Shown one piece after another: positions 49,281 to 58,248 of a stretch of DNA of 64,000 nucleotides. Each line of letters begins with the position of its first letter. The stretch's first letter is position 1. The DNA is from Levilactobacillus fuyuanensis (lineage in GTDB: Bacteria > Bacillota > Bacilli > Lactobacillales > Lactobacillaceae). The stretch covers positions 98,670-162,669 of the forward strand of contig NZ_RHNZ01000001.1 in NCBI RefSeq assembly GCF_003946395.1. Direction: 5' to 3'. The notes under the pieces were generated by a model that saw only the letters and a program-made list of their open reading frames with translations, had not been told where the DNA came from and searched no databases. Position numbers and translations under genes: made by a program.

Positions 49281-49312
49281 GTTTACCACATGCCCCCACT
49301 TTCTACCACAAC
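49281..49312 (-). promoter_or_regulatory. MraZ-binding repeats and dcw promoter
   Basis: The minus strand reads TTGTGGTAGAA, AGTGGGGGCA, TGTGGTAAAC: three GTGG-type repeats about ten bases apart, the known arrangement of MraZ boxes. A TTGTGG-17-TGGTAA pair or a nearby TAAACT may be the promoter, so MraZ binding would block it (autoregulation). Confidence 0.7.
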
Positions 49313-49346
49313 GTTTCCGAATTTTTATAAATTTCCCCACAAAGCT

Positions 49347-49382
49347 TAAAAAAGCCGCGGCGAACATTTGTTCACCGCGGCT
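49347..49382 (-). terminator. Terminator of the DUF3397 gene
   Basis: Minus strand: AGCCGCGGTGAACA pairs with TGTTCGCCGCGGCT, followed by six T. It separates this gene from the dcw operon. Confidence 0.9.
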
Positions 49383-49448
49383 GAAAGCCCTTCATATTTC
49401 ACCAAAAAACTGGTTCCATAATCAAAATTATTAATATTTATGCATTAG

Positions 49449-49802
49449 CTAACTAATTACAAGTAAAAAGCATACAATGAATCCTAACAACCAATACAGG
49501 TCGGTCAACCGCCAAAAAGTCTTGAAGAAGCTGCTGTATAGGATTTCATGATTGCGGACAGCCTGCAGCACAGCAACAATGATGCCGATAGCCATCCAGC
49601 CGATGACCAACCAGGGCATGATGACCCCTGAGCCGGCGGGAATCAGGTTCAGAGCGCCCAACAAGAAGAGCGGTGCCATCAGGTCCCAGGTACTGAGGCC
49701 CTTGGGCCAGCGTTTCCGCAACAAGGTCTTTACACCCCGAATTAACAAAAACCCAATCGCCAGAATCGCGAGTTGGCCTCCCGGTGATGTCCAAAACTTC
49801 AT
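49449..49802 (-). CDS. DUF3397 family membrane protein
   Basis: A 117-residue protein with four predicted membrane helices (from about residue 9, 36, 58 and 96). DUF3397 proteins occur beside mraZ in lactobacilli; no function is known. ATG at 49802 (MKFWTSP) follows GGGGGAAG; the start four codons earlier lacks a site. It ends at its own terminator upstream of the mraZ promoter. Confidence 0.85.
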   Translation of the reverse strand: MKFWTSPGGQLAILAIGFLLIRGVKTLLRKRWPKGLSTWDLMAPLFLLGALNLIPAGSGVIMPWLVIGWMAIGIIVAVLQAVRNHEILYSSFFKTFWRLTDLYWLLGFIVCFLLVIS

Positions 49803-49972
49803 TTTACTTCCCCCCACTGCTAGTCTTCGTTATATTATAGAGATTTCGGCGACCACATGCAATTCAGATTTGTAACAACTCCTTGACAAGTTCGCTGTAG
49901 CTGTTGCAATTCGAGCGGTGCCACGGTAAACTAGTTGAGTAAAATGGGACGTAAAGAGGTGGCTATTCACGT

Positions 49973-50089
49973 ATGGAAAAGAAAAAGAAATCAACATTCC
50001 AAAAGATTCTCAACGTTTTTGTTTGGATCATGATCATTGCAACAATTGGGTCACTTGTTTTCGGTGCCATTACCGCATTCATGAACTAA
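49973..50089 (+). CDS. DUF4044 mini-protein, 38 residues
   Basis: A very short gene: AAGAGGTGG (49954-49962) precedes ATG, and the product begins MEKKKKSTFQKILNVFVWIM and ends in one membrane helix (VWIMIIATIGSLVFGAITAFM). This matches the DUF4044 family of lactobacilli and relatives, found beside mraZ. It is divergent from the DUF3397 gene and closed by its own terminator. Function unknown; the lysine-rich tip should stay in the cytoplasm. Confidence 0.88.
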   Translation: MEKKKKSTFQKILNVFVWIMIIATIGSLVFGAITAFMN

Positions 50090-50100
50090 TTAATGCTACG

Positions 50101-50149
50101 AGGCATCCTGCACGGTAAAAATACTGTGGTGGGATGCCTTTTTATTTTT
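50101..50149 (+). terminator. Terminator of the DUF4044 gene
   Basis: AGGCATCC pairs with GGATGCCT, followed by TTTTTATTTTT. Confidence 0.85.
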
Positions 50150-50360
50150 GCATAATATCCAAAATACGTGGTTGGACTGACGACGCGTCACACACCGTCA
50201 GGTTTAACCGAAAATCCGGTTATTTTTGCTTGTGATTATGTTAACTAAATGAATTAACTAAATTGACCGCCCTGCGTTGACATCTTTTTTTATAGGGATC
50301 ACGTCATTTCCACTATTTTTCTGAAGGACTAATCTAAGCATCCCTCTCCGATTTTTACCT
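50150..50360. other. Non-coding gap with direct repeats
   Basis: No gene. A small stem AACCG/CGGTT followed by ATTTTT lies near 50207-50228, and TTAACTAAAT occurs twice, 13 bases apart (50241-50250, 50254-50263). No role can be assigned. Confidence 0.35.
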
Positions 50361-50419
50361 AAAAAGCACTGACTAAACTTGCCGCTTACTCAGGCCCATT
50401 TAGTCAGTGCTCTTAATTT
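50361..50419. terminator. Terminator of the 120-residue hypothetical gene
   Basis: GAGCACTGACTAAA pairs with TTTAGTCAGTGC. T runs flank it on both strands (minus: TTTTTAGG; plus: CTTAATTTTT). Confidence 0.8.
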
Positions 50420-50437
50420 TTGAAAGTTCCATCCACG

Positions 50438-50800
50438 CTATCGACAATCGACCAGTGCCCCCAATTGTTGCGCAATGACTTGCCGATCAGGCACCGGCCG
50501 TTCAATGGCCGTTAAGAGCTTACCAGCAATTGCGTCGACTGCCTCACCCAATTCGTCCGTCACCAACGTGCCATATAGTCGTAGTAACGCTTGTAGGCTA
50601 CAAAAGTCTGCCTGCCACTGCATGTCTCGCTGTGGATTGTTCAATAGATTCTCTGTCAGTCGCCGGATATTCTGATCGGCGCATTGCCGAGTCGCCCGCT
50701 CTTTTTTCTTTGTTTGACCACCCGGCAAGAAGACCGCTATCACCGTGAAGAATCGTTCGCCGACATCTTCAGCCCAGTTAGACCTCGTCCCCAAATCCAT
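50438..50800 (-). CDS. Hypothetical helical protein, 120 residues
   Basis: A soluble protein with a probable helical bundle in the C-terminal two thirds (QNIRRLTENLLNNPQRD, SLQALLRLYGTLVTDELGEAVDAIAGKLL). Size and helical pattern are loosely like bacteriocin immunity proteins, but I see no diagnostic motif, so function stays open. GGGGGAGG eight bases upstream fixes the ATG at 50800. Monocistronic, between the DUF4044 gene and ftsK. Confidence 0.65.
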   Translation of the reverse strand: MDLGTRSNWAEDVGERFFTVIAVFLPGGQTKKKERATRQCADQNIRRLTENLLNNPQRDMQWQADFCSLQALLRLYGTLVTDELGEAVDAIAGKLLTAIERPVPDRQVIAQQLGALVDCR

Positions 50801-50910
50801 AGAAAAAGCCTCCCCCATTTAGTTAATAGGATACGCCCATTAACTGTGCCGACCAACGATTGCGACGGCTAGAAGGAGACTTGGTAAAGTTATTTAGTTA
50901 AGTTACAAGG

Positions 50911-53265
50911 CTACTCGGACGAATCCGGCTGGTCAGCCGAACTGTCGGGTTGCTTGTAGACCTGGCGGGGTTTACTCCCCTCCTGTGGGCCAATATAGCC
51001 ACGCTGTTCCAGATCGTCCATGATCCGTGCCGCCCGGTTGTAACCAATCCGGAAGCGTCGTTGCAGGAGTGACGTGCTGGCCTTCTGCTGATCGACTACA
51101 AATTTTAACGCGTCATCGAAAAGCTCGTCATCACTGTCACCAGCGTCTTCCTGCTGAATCTCCTCGTCAGTGACCATCATGTCTTCATCGTAGTCCGCAG
51201 TCTGTTGCTGCTTGATGAAGTCGACCACGTTCGATACGTCCTCGTCGGGAATAAACGCCCCCTGCACCCGGACTGGCGAATTGGCGTCAACTGGCTGATA
51301 GAGCATATCCCCCCGACCGAGTAGTTTTTCCGCACCGTTGGTGTCGAGGATTGTCCGTGAATCAATTCCGCTGGACACAGCAAAGGCAATCCGAGATGGC
51401 ACGTTGGCCTTGATCAGACCGGTAATAACGTCAACCGAGGGCCGTTGCGTGGCTAGAATCATATGGACCCCGGCAGCCCGCCCCATCTGTGCCAGCCGAA
51501 TAATGGCGTCTTCCACTTCGCTGGAAACGGTCATCATCAAGTCGGCCAATTCATCGACGACAACGACGATGTAAGGCAAGGTCGGCCGCGCCTGATCATC
51601 CTCCGCATTTGCCTTCTGGACAAAGGCATTATAGCTTGAAATTTTCCGCTGCCCGAACTGTGAAAAGAGTTCGTAGCGGCGTTCCATTTCTGCCACAACC
51701 TTGTGTAGCGCCCGCGCCGCCTTCTTCGGTTCAGAAACCACCGGTGTCAGGAGGTGGGGAATGCCATTGTACACACTGAGTTCAACCTTCTTGGGGTCGA
51801 TCAACATTAGCTTAACTTGATCCGGCCGAGCGTTCATTAAAATACTGGTAATGATGCCGTTGATGGCCACGGATTTCCCACTCCCAGTTGCCCCAGCAAT
51901 CAGAAGATGGGGCATCTTGGTGAGATCCATACTGACGACCTGACCGGTAACGTTACGCCCCAGTGGGACCTGTAACGGCTTATTCGGATGTGCCGGTTGG
52001 GCCTCGACCACGTCCCTAAAGGCTACGGTCGAAACTTCCTTGTTAGGCACTTCGATACCAATCAGAGATTTCCCTGGAATCGGCGCCTGAATCCGAATAC
52101 CTTTGGCTGCCAGCGCCAATGCGAGATCATCCGCCAAATTAACGATCCGTGAAACCTTGACTCCAATGGCCGGATGCAATTCATACTCGGTCACGGACGG
52201 TCCCAGACTGACGTTCTTCACTTCGGCGTCCACCCCAAAGCTATCCAGCGTCTGCTTTAAAATCTTGGTGTTGGCATCGATAGCGTTAACTTCTTCCGTC
52301 TGATCAGTTGGTGGCACCTGTTTTAACAGATCCGCCGTGGGCAACTGGTAGTTCGGATCGACCGGCGTACTATTGACTAGGCTAGCCTCAGTATCATCGG
52401 CATCAGCTGAATCCGCTGGTGCCGCACTGGCCGGCACCTTGGGTTGTTCGTTCGCCACCGTAATGTGGTAACTCGGCTCCGGTGCGGCTGATTTGGCCTC
52501 TGCACGGGGCGTCGGCAAATCCTTGGCATCCGGGTCCATTGGCGTCATAATGGCTGGTTTGGCGGGTTTAGGTTTAACCGCCGCGCGCTTTTCACGTTGC
52601 TGCTGAACCTTCTCATTACCACGTTTCAAGGCATCGCTACTGGCTTGGACGCCGTGATGCAGCGTCTGCCAAATGGTTTGCAACCAGCGTTGAATATCAG
52701 CAAAGGGAATCTGGAAGAAGACGATGACCCCACCGATCATGATCAGCCAAGAGGCAACCTGTGCCCCCACTAAGGCGATCAGCCAAGCAACAATACTCAG
52801 CTCAAAGGCCCCGATGGCCCCACCACCGAGTTGTGAGGTTAAGCCGCCACTCCACAGGTCGGCCAAGCCGGATTGCCAGGTGGTCGCCAAGAATTGACTG
52901 TGTTGGTTGACTTCAATAAAGTGATTGGCGGTAATCCACAGCAGCCACCCGCCATAGATCAAGCCACCACCTATCCAATAGTGGCGTTTCAAATGCGGCA
53001 AGACGCTGGTGACGGTCAACGCCGCACCGACGGCCCCAATCAAAACCAGCCCAAATTGGTAGGTATCCCCAATGAATAGACGAATTAAGTTAGCCCATAG
53101 CGTTCCTAACAAGCCTAAATTAAAGAGCCCCAGTGCCGCTAATGCTAGTAACACTAAACCAACCACATTGCTGGTGTACGGAAAAGGCTGCTTTTTCGTT
53201 GTCCGCCGCTTGGTCGGCTTACGTTTAGTTGGCCGGCGCCGTGACGTCTTTCGTTTCGTAGCCAA
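50911..53265 (-). CDS. ftsK: DNA translocase FtsK/SpoIIIE
   Basis: A 784-residue septal DNA pump. It has a Lys/Arg-rich start, four membrane helices (about residues 28-180), a Pro/Ala-rich linker, the RecA-like motor with Walker [16 protein letters not shown] and Walker [31 protein letters not shown], and a C-terminal winged-helix gamma domain ([30 protein letters not shown]) that reads oriented KOPS/SRS DNA sequences. Length is normal for Firmicutes. Confidence 0.96.
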   Translation of the reverse strand: MATKRKTSRRRPTKRKPTKRRTTKKQPFPYTSNVVGLVLLALAALGLFNLGLLGTLWANLIRLFIGDTYQFGLVLIGAVGAALTVTSVLPHLKRHYWIGGGLIYGGWLLWITANHFIEVNQHSQFLATTWQSGLADLWSGGLTSQLGGGAIGAFELSIVAWLIALVGAQVASWLIMIGGVIVFFQIPFADIQRWLQTIWQTLHHGVQASSDALKRGNEKVQQQREKRAAVKPKPAKPAIMTPMDPDAKDLPTPRAEAKSAAPEPSYHITVANEQPKVPASAAPADSADADDTEASLVNSTPVDPNYQLPTADLLKQVPPTDQTEEVNAIDANTKILKQTLDSFGVDAEVKNVSLGPSVTEYELHPAIGVKVSRIVNLADDLALALAAKGIRIQAPIPGKSLIGIEVPNKEVSTVAFRDVVEAQPAHPNKPLQVPLGRNVTGQVVSMDLTKMPHLLIAGATGSGKSVAINGIITSILMNARPDQVKLMLIDPKKVELSVYNGIPHLLTPVVSEPKKAARALHKVVAEMERRYELFSQFGQRKISSYNAFVQKANAEDDQARPTLPYIVVVVDELADLMMTVSSEVEDAIIRLAQMGRAAGVHMILATQRPSVDVITGLIKANVPSRIAFAVSSGIDSRTILDTNGAEKLLGRGDMLYQPVDANSPVRVQGAFIPDEDVSNVVDFIKQQQTADYDEDMMVTDEEIQQEDAGDSDDELFDDALKFVVDQQKASTSLLQRRFRIGYNRAARIMDDLEQRGYIGPQEGSKPRQVYKQPDSSADQPDSSE

Positions 53266-53292
53266 GAAGCGGCCCCCTTTCGTTTTTCAAAA

Positions 53293-53805
53293 TTATTTCA
53301 ATTTATCGTGTGGATACTTATGGACCCGTTCCAGCTTTGGAAATTGTTGTTGCCGCAGGACTTCGTAAATCACGATTGCGGCCGAATTTGACAGGTTGAG
53401 TGCCCGAATATGGGTGTCATCTTGGGGAATCCGAATACATTTCTCGGCGTTTTTCCGCATGAAGGGCTCGGGTAACCCAGTCGTTTCCTTGCCGAATAGG
53501 AAGTAATGATCATTATCGTTCAGACTGTAATCGGGTTCGGTATAGTCCTGATCCGCAAATTTTGACACTAAGTATAGCTGGGTTGGATCGGGAATCGACG
53601 CCAAAAATTCTGGTAAGTTTTCGTGATAACGCACGTCAACTTTATCCCAGTAGTCCAGGCCGGCCCGCTTCAAATGGGCGTCGTCCACTGAGAATCCCAG
53701 GGGTTTGATCAAATCTAAAATCGTATCGGTCCCGGCACACGTCCGGGCAATGTTCCCCGTGTTAGCAGGAAAAAGTGGTTCAAATAAGGCAATATGGTTA
53801 GTCAT
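53293..53805 (-). CDS. trmL: tRNA (cytidine/uridine-34-2'-O)-methyltransferase
   Basis: A 170-residue SPOUT enzyme with the trefoil-knot motifs NHIALFEPLFPANTGNIARTCAGT, YFLFGKETTGLPEPFM and IRALNLSNSAAIVIYEVLRQ. It methylates the wobble ribose of tRNA-Leu isoacceptors. The start follows a GGAGAGAG site. The ftsK gene begins 27 bases after its stop. Confidence 0.94.
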   Translation of the reverse strand: MTNHIALFEPLFPANTGNIARTCAGTDTILDLIKPLGFSVDDAHLKRAGLDYWDKVDVRYHENLPEFLASIPDPTQLYLVSKFADQDYTEPDYSLNDNDHYFLFGKETTGLPEPFMRKNAEKCIRIPQDDTHIRALNLSNSAAIVIYEVLRQQQFPKLERVHKYPHDKLK

Positions 53806-53902
53806 ACTCTCTCTCCGTTCTGTCTATCAAACATTCGTTCTGTTCCATCATTATAGCCATTCTGGTAGGCTTTTGACAAGGGTCCAAATTTATCGCTGGC
53901 AT

Positions 53903-53998
53903 CGCCGACGGCAGCTAGGGGTTCCACCTGCTATGGGGACCGCTTCCAGCCAAAAGACGGGCTTTCAGGTCGACTTGAAACCACAAAAGCTCACGTGT
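53903..53998 (+). repeat. R2 repeat copy 5a (half copy)
   Basis: It has the left half of the element: GGGTTCCACCTGCTATGGGGACCG, then the conserved block AGCCAAAAGACGGGCT (53948-53963) and part of hairpin 2. Beyond about 54000 similarity to the family is lost. It faces copy 5b, so the two form a large inverted pair. Confidence 0.7.
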
Positions 53999-54060
53999 CT
54001 ATATGTACGTCACACAGTAGAACCGCTTTTCGAGGTGCTGAGGTAAACTCAATCCAAGAC

Positions 54061-54241
54061 GGAGGCAGCCAGAATGGAGCCAGCCGTGACGATGGTGTTA
54101 GTTCGGGCGCTTTATCCCGGACTTACAGCATGGGATGACCTTGAAGACACACGACTTTTGTGTGGCTTTAAGGCAAGCTGGAAGCCCGTCTTATGGCTGG
54201 AAGCGGTCCCCACAGCAGGCGGAATTCTGGCAGCCGCAGGC
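54061..54241 (-). repeat. R2 repeat copy 5b
   Basis: The outer arms GGAGGCAGCCAGAATGGAGCC-type (54061-54081) and GGCGGAATTCTGGCAGCC (54219-54236) pair. Read on the minus strand, the conserved block is AGCCATAAGACGGGCT (54183-54198), hairpin 2 is CCTT-AAG-CACAC with GTGTG-CTT-CAAGG, and hairpin 3 is TGTaAGTcCGGG with CCCGaACTaACA. The base of hairpin 1 is not paired here, unlike copies 1-4. The remainder, 54242-54449, shows nothing further. Confidence 0.8.
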
Positions 54242-54449
54242 GACTGTGACACCACGATTTTTAACCTCAGCGCAGAAAAAAAGCAGTTCCTCGGTGTGGG
54301 CACGGCGAGGGGCTGCTTTAGTGAAGTGCTACTTGTCAGTCGCTAACAGCTTGCGCTGATGTCGACCGCCAAACGATTTCTCATTGGTAAATATAACACC
54401 GCTCTGTCAGGTTCGCAAGCTTTTTGCGTAAGATTCTTTAACGTTTCGT

Positions 54450-55301
54450 CTAATTCACTTGCGTACTTAACAAGGTCACGTCGACCGTGATGTGGGCGAA
54501 CGGGTTGGCCTTGACCTGCGCCAGTTGGGCCTCATCGGCTCCCCAGTGCATCGGTGTCATCAACATGAGATCCGCAAACAAGTCGGTCGGAACTGGCACC
54601 TGGTAACGAATCCGTTGTGCGGTTGCCTCTGGATAATGTTGCTTGAACAAGCCTAAGACATTTCCATTATCATAGGTCGCGTGGGCACTCCCCGCTGGGA
54701 AAATGGCCTGTCGCAACTCAATCAGGTAATCTGAGTTTGGAATCACCTTCAGTAAGTGACCACCTGGGGCAATGACCCGATTGAACTCCTTGTAAGCCGA
54801 TGGTGAGAAGAGGTCTAACACCGTGGTGAAGGCGCCGTCGCTAAATGGCATTTGCGCTAAGTCGGCCACGCAGAAGAATGCGGGTCCGCCCAGCTGGGTT
54901 GCCAAATTAATGCCGGGTTTGGAGAGGTCAAAACCAATCACCGTGTCGCGGTTATCGCGTCGTTGTAGCACATCGGCCAACGGCGTCCCTTCGCCACATC
55001 CCACGTCCAGAATCGTTTGGGGGCTAGCCGGCATCTGTGCGGCAAACTCTTCAGTGATTCCAGCAAAGAGCCCTGCTTGCAGCATGCGTCGCCGAGCGGC
55101 TAACATGTCATTGTCGTATTCACTCTCGACTGCCCGTTGCATGAAGTACAGGGTCCCCTTCTTTGAGAGGTCAACGTTGTGGCCGTTGGGACAGACCAAG
55201 CTGTGCCCGTCAACGTGGTCGTATGGAGCCAAGCACACGGGGCAGCGGAATAAGTTTACATGGGCCGTTAGGAACGCGGCCGCTTCATCAATCTTTTTCA
55301 T
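54450..55301 (-). CDS. rlmA: 23S rRNA (guanine-N1)-methyltransferase RlmA
   Basis: A 283-residue SAM enzyme that methylates N1 of G745 or G748 in 23S rRNA. An N-terminal zinc site (FRCPVCLAPYDH, LVCPNGHNVDLSKKGTLYFM) is followed by a Rossmann methyltransferase domain with ILDVGCGEGTPL and FDLSKPGI. Type I or II cannot be told from sequence alone, but Gram-positive enzymes are usually type II (G748, tylosin resistance-related). Its start overlaps the preceding gene's end by 14 bases. Confidence 0.92.
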   Translation of the reverse strand: MKKIDEAAAFLTAHVNLFRCPVCLAPYDHVDGHSLVCPNGHNVDLSKKGTLYFMQRAVESEYDNDMLAARRRMLQAGLFAGITEEFAAQMPASPQTILDVGCGEGTPLADVLQRRDNRDTVIGFDLSKPGINLATQLGGPAFFCVADLAQMPFSDGAFTTVLDLFSPSAYKEFNRVIAPGGHLLKVIPNSDYLIELRQAIFPAGSAHATYDNGNVLGLFKQHYPEATAQRIRYQVPVPTDLFADLMLMTPMHWGADEAQLAQVKANPFAHITVDVTLLSTQVN

Positions 55302-56484
55302 CAGGTGTCGTTTCTCCTTGTTCAGTCACGGGTGCCGGTGCTTCCGTTGCTTCATCGTAGCCGCCCACAAACTGGCGGTACCATTGGAAACTTTCGGTCG
55401 CAGCGACGCGAATCACGGCGTATCCTGGAATCCCCAGAATCACACCGAGCACGCCAAAGGCTTTCCCGGAAATCAGTAAAATAAAAATAATCGTTAATGG
55501 ATGAATTTTGAGTGAGCTTCCCAGAACGAAGGGTGAAATGAGCCGACCTTCCAGCGTTTGTTCAACGATGAATACGATCAGCACTTTCACCAACATCCAG
55601 GGGGACACAAAGGCAGCCACTACGACAGCCGGTACCATGGCCAGGAAAGAGCCCAGGTAAGGCACCAGGTTCAGTACGCCCGCCACAATTCCCAGCAGCA
55701 AGGCGAAACGCAAGCCAACGATTAAGAAACCAACGTAGAACAACATCGCAACGATAAACGCCACGATCAACTGTCCCCGCACGTAGTTACTGACTTGCCG
55801 ATTCATTTCCACTAAAAGATGCTTAGCCGATTGCCGATGTTTGATTGGCAAAACTTTGGCCAGGTAATCCGGTAGCTGGTGGCCGTCTCGCAACAGATAG
55901 AACAGAATAAACGGCGCGGTAATCACGCCAACCGCAATCGAGACGACCCGGCTGACGATACCGCCAACCGAGCTGACCGTACTCTGCGCGAAGCTCGAAA
56001 CGGCCGCTGAAGAGCTATCGGACAATTGCTGATTGAATTGGTCCAGTTGCGACTTCAAGCCGCTCAACCGATCATCTTGGAGCCACGTTGAAACCATATT
56101 GGTAGCGTCTCGCCAATAGTGCGGCCACTCGGCAATCAAGGTCGTCAGCTGTCGCTGAACCATTGGAATAAGGCTCCCGATTCCCCAGACCAGTAACAGG
56201 GCGATGATCACGAAGAGTCCTAGGGTCGACCAGGTTCGGCCAATGTGACGTTTTTCCAAAAGGTCGACCAGCGGATTTAGTAAATAGTAGCCGACGCCAG
56301 CAAGAATAATTGGTAACCCGACGATCTGCCAGACCAAAACAAACGGTGTGGCGAGCCATGGGACTTTACTTAAGACTAGTAAAATGAGTAAAATAAGAAG
56401 CGTAATTGTTAGTATCGAAACTAAACGATTATTCACGACCCAGTTCCAGAACCAGGAACGTGTTTTACGTGTATCTGATTTCAA
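55288..56484 (-). CDS. AI-2E family transporter
   Basis: A 398-residue permease with about eight membrane helices in the usual pattern: paired N-terminal helices, a long extracellular segment (about residues 100-190), then VRGQLIVAFIVAMLFYVGFLIVGL, GIVAGVLNLVPYLGSFLAMVPA and VIFIVEQTLEGRLISPFVLGSSLKIHP. Family members export AI-2 or exchange Na+/H+; the substrate here is unknown. A TTG start at 56484 has GGGAG eight bases upstream and is preferred over the ATG 18 codons earlier. Confidence 0.88.
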   Translation of the reverse strand: MKSDTRKTRSWFWNWVVNNRLVSILTITLLILLILLVLSKVPWLATPFVLVWQIVGLPIILAGVGYYLLNPLVDLLEKRHIGRTWSTLGLFVIIALLLVWGIGSLIPMVQRQLTTLIAEWPHYWRDATNMVSTWLQDDRLSGLKSQLDQFNQQLSDSSSAAVSSFAQSTVSSVGGIVSRVVSIAVGVITAPFILFYLLRDGHQLPDYLAKVLPIKHRQSAKHLLVEMNRQVSNYVRGQLIVAFIVAMLFYVGFLIVGLRFALLLGIVAGVLNLVPYLGSFLAMVPAVVVAAFVSPWMLVKVLIVFIVEQTLEGRLISPFVLGSSLKIHPLTIIFILLISGKAFGVLGVILGIPGYAVIRVAATESFQWYRQFVGGYDEATEAPAPVTEQGETTPDEKD

Positions 56485-56573
56485 TAACTTCACTCCCGTT
56501 AATAGAGTGCGTTCATTGTACCATATCGTCAGTGCCATTGACGAATTTCTAACTTGAGAAAGGATTGACGATT

Positions 56574-57200
56574 TTGCTGTTAGTTGAACCGTTACTAGAG
56601 AATTATCCGCAACTCCCCGCTGCCGTCGAGGCTGGTGCCAAACGCGTCGCCTTAGCCGATAACTTGGCAGTCGGTGGTACCACCATTAGTAAGGGGGTCA
56701 TGGGTGAAGCCGTTCGTTACGCCCACGAACACCAAGTCACGCTGGACGTTGTGATCGCTCCTCGCGGTGGTCACAGCCCTTACGATGATGTTGAGCTGAA
56801 GATGATGGAAGCCGACCTGCTAGAGGCTCAGCAACTCGGTGTGGATGGTGCCATCTTCGGTGCTCTCGACCGCCAACATCATCTCGACCAGGAGGCCCTG
56901 CGTCCCCTGATTGCCGCTGCTGGCGGGATGACCATGACCTTTAGCACGGCGTTCGACCAGATTCGCCCGCAAGACCGTGGCGCCGCTGTAGATTGGTTAG
57001 CCGATCAAGGCTTCGAGCACATTCTGAGCACTGGTCTCGCTAATGAGAACCGCTTGGAAGATTGGACCATGACCAAACGACTGACAGACTCCGTGGGTCT
57101 TACCATGATTCCCGCTGGCGTTACCGCTAACGAGATCAAGGGGATTGCTGATCAGTTGGGAACCAACCTTTTCTATGGTAAGAAAGTTTTAGCACTCTAA
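56574..57200 (+). CDS. cutC: CutC family protein
   Basis: About 208 residues with a TIM barrel: GAKRVALADNLAVGGTTISKGVM, the metal-site-like VVIAPRGGHSPYDD, MMEADLLEAQQLGVDGAIFGAL and STAFDQI. CutC was linked to copper homeostasis, but its biochemical role is unsettled. GAGAAAGGA favours TTG at 56574 (nine-base spacing); the in-frame TTG at 56565 is too close. Divergent from the AI-2E permease gene and closed by a strong terminator. Confidence 0.88.
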   Translation: MLLVEPLLENYPQLPAAVEAGAKRVALADNLAVGGTTISKGVMGEAVRYAHEHQVTLDVVIAPRGGHSPYDDVELKMMEADLLEAQQLGVDGAIFGALDRQHHLDQEALRPLIAAAGGMTMTFSTAFDQIRPQDRGAAVDWLADQGFEHILSTGLANENRLEDWTMTKRLTDSVGLTMIPAGVTANEIKGIADQLGTNLFYGKKVLAL

Positions 57201-57206
57201 ACACCT

Positions 57207-57245
57207 AAGGGCTTCACCGCTGTTGACCAGCGATGAAGCCCTTTT
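57207..57245 (+). terminator. Terminator of cutC
   Basis: AAGGGCTTCA-CGCTG pairs with CAGCG-TGAAGCCCTT, followed by TTT. Confidence 0.85.
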
Positions 57246-57371
57246 ACAATCCACGAACACCCACCAAGCCACGAGTTGCCGCATGCAATTGTCCCCAGGA
57301 GAAACGCATCTCTCGAGAGAAACTCTTCGTGACTGGCTCAACCCATTTGCTCGCATGCCCACTGTCTCCTA

Positions 57372-58190
57372 TTAAGTAAAATCAGTCAGCGTCACAACTG
57401 GCGGCTGAAATGGCTGTAACTGCCCTGCCGCTTGTAGCGCTGTAACCTTATCAATAAAGATGTTGATCTCATCGTCAGACTTCACCGTGGTGAATTGACC
57501 AAAATCATACTGCCACCACCGCAACGCCAGCAGCCGCTGAATCGTGGCGAGGTCGAAGCGATATTTAACGATGCGGGCCGGATTGCCGGCCACAATCGCA
57601 TACGGCGGCACATCCTTGGTAACCACTGCATTCGCTGCAACCACAGCACCATCGTTGACCGTAATCCCCGATGAAGCAAAAGTCACGTCCTGCCCGATCC
57701 ACACATCGTTGCCAATGATTACTGGTAAGTCGACCACGGGTACCTCGTCGGCAGTTTCAAATTCAGTCGGGTGAGTCGCCAGATAGGCATTACGTGCCGT
57801 ACTGTGCTGCTCATAGGTCACGCTGGACGTCGTAAACCGGTGAAGCGGATGATTGGCACCCATCCGGCTAACGCCCGTCGCAATCGACGTGTACCGCCCC
57901 ACGATTGTATTTACCGGCAACACACTCCGTGAATAACTGAACGCGCCCATGGGATAGAGCCGCTCACCAACGGGAAACGTCGTGTAAGGCTCAAGCGAGA
58001 CGTTATGACTTACTGTCAGCATAGTTCCCGGCGAAAAACGCACGTGCTGACCGTTGAGAAAGGTAAAAATCTGACGTTCACGGAGCAACGTCGCTACTTC
58101 TGGTGTAAACGGGACCAGCCGACGTCTATGCGTAACTTGATAGGTCAGTTTGTCCTGAAAAAATGTGACGCCTTGAATCACAGTAGCCAT
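57372..58190 (-). CDS. Hexapeptide-repeat acetyltransferase (CatB/Vat-like)
   Basis: A 272-residue protein. A left-handed beta-helix domain has [64 protein letters not shown] and [18 protein letters not shown], the xenobiotic acyltransferase pattern with the catalytic His in GANHPLHR. Such enzymes O-acetylate sugars or antibiotics. It is the last gene of the Ser-Asp protein/glycosyltransferase run, so an attractive but unproven role is acetylation of the protein-linked glycan. Confidence 0.87.
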   Translation of the reverse strand: MATVIQGVTFFQDKLTYQVTHRRRLVPFTPEVATLLRERQIFTFLNGQHVRFSPGTMLTVSHNVSLEPYTTFPVGERLYPMGAFSYSRSVLPVNTIVGRYTSIATGVSRMGANHPLHRFTTSSVTYEQHSTARNAYLATHPTEFETADEVPVVDLPVIIGNDVWIGQDVTFASSGITVNDGAVVAANAVVTKDVPPYAIVAGNPARIVKYRFDLATIQRLLALRWWQYDFGQFTTVKSDDEINIFIDKVTALQAAGQLQPFQPPVVTLTDFT

Positions 58191-58248
58191 CTAAATCCCC
58201 CCAACTTACTGTCACCGCAACAAGGGGCACCACCCCAGGGGCTGGTGA

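Noticed and set aside
53833..54359. Short open frames on both strands in the trmL-rlmA gap
   Set aside because: They coincide with R2-5a and R2-5b, and frames on opposite strands mirror each other because the repeats are inverted.
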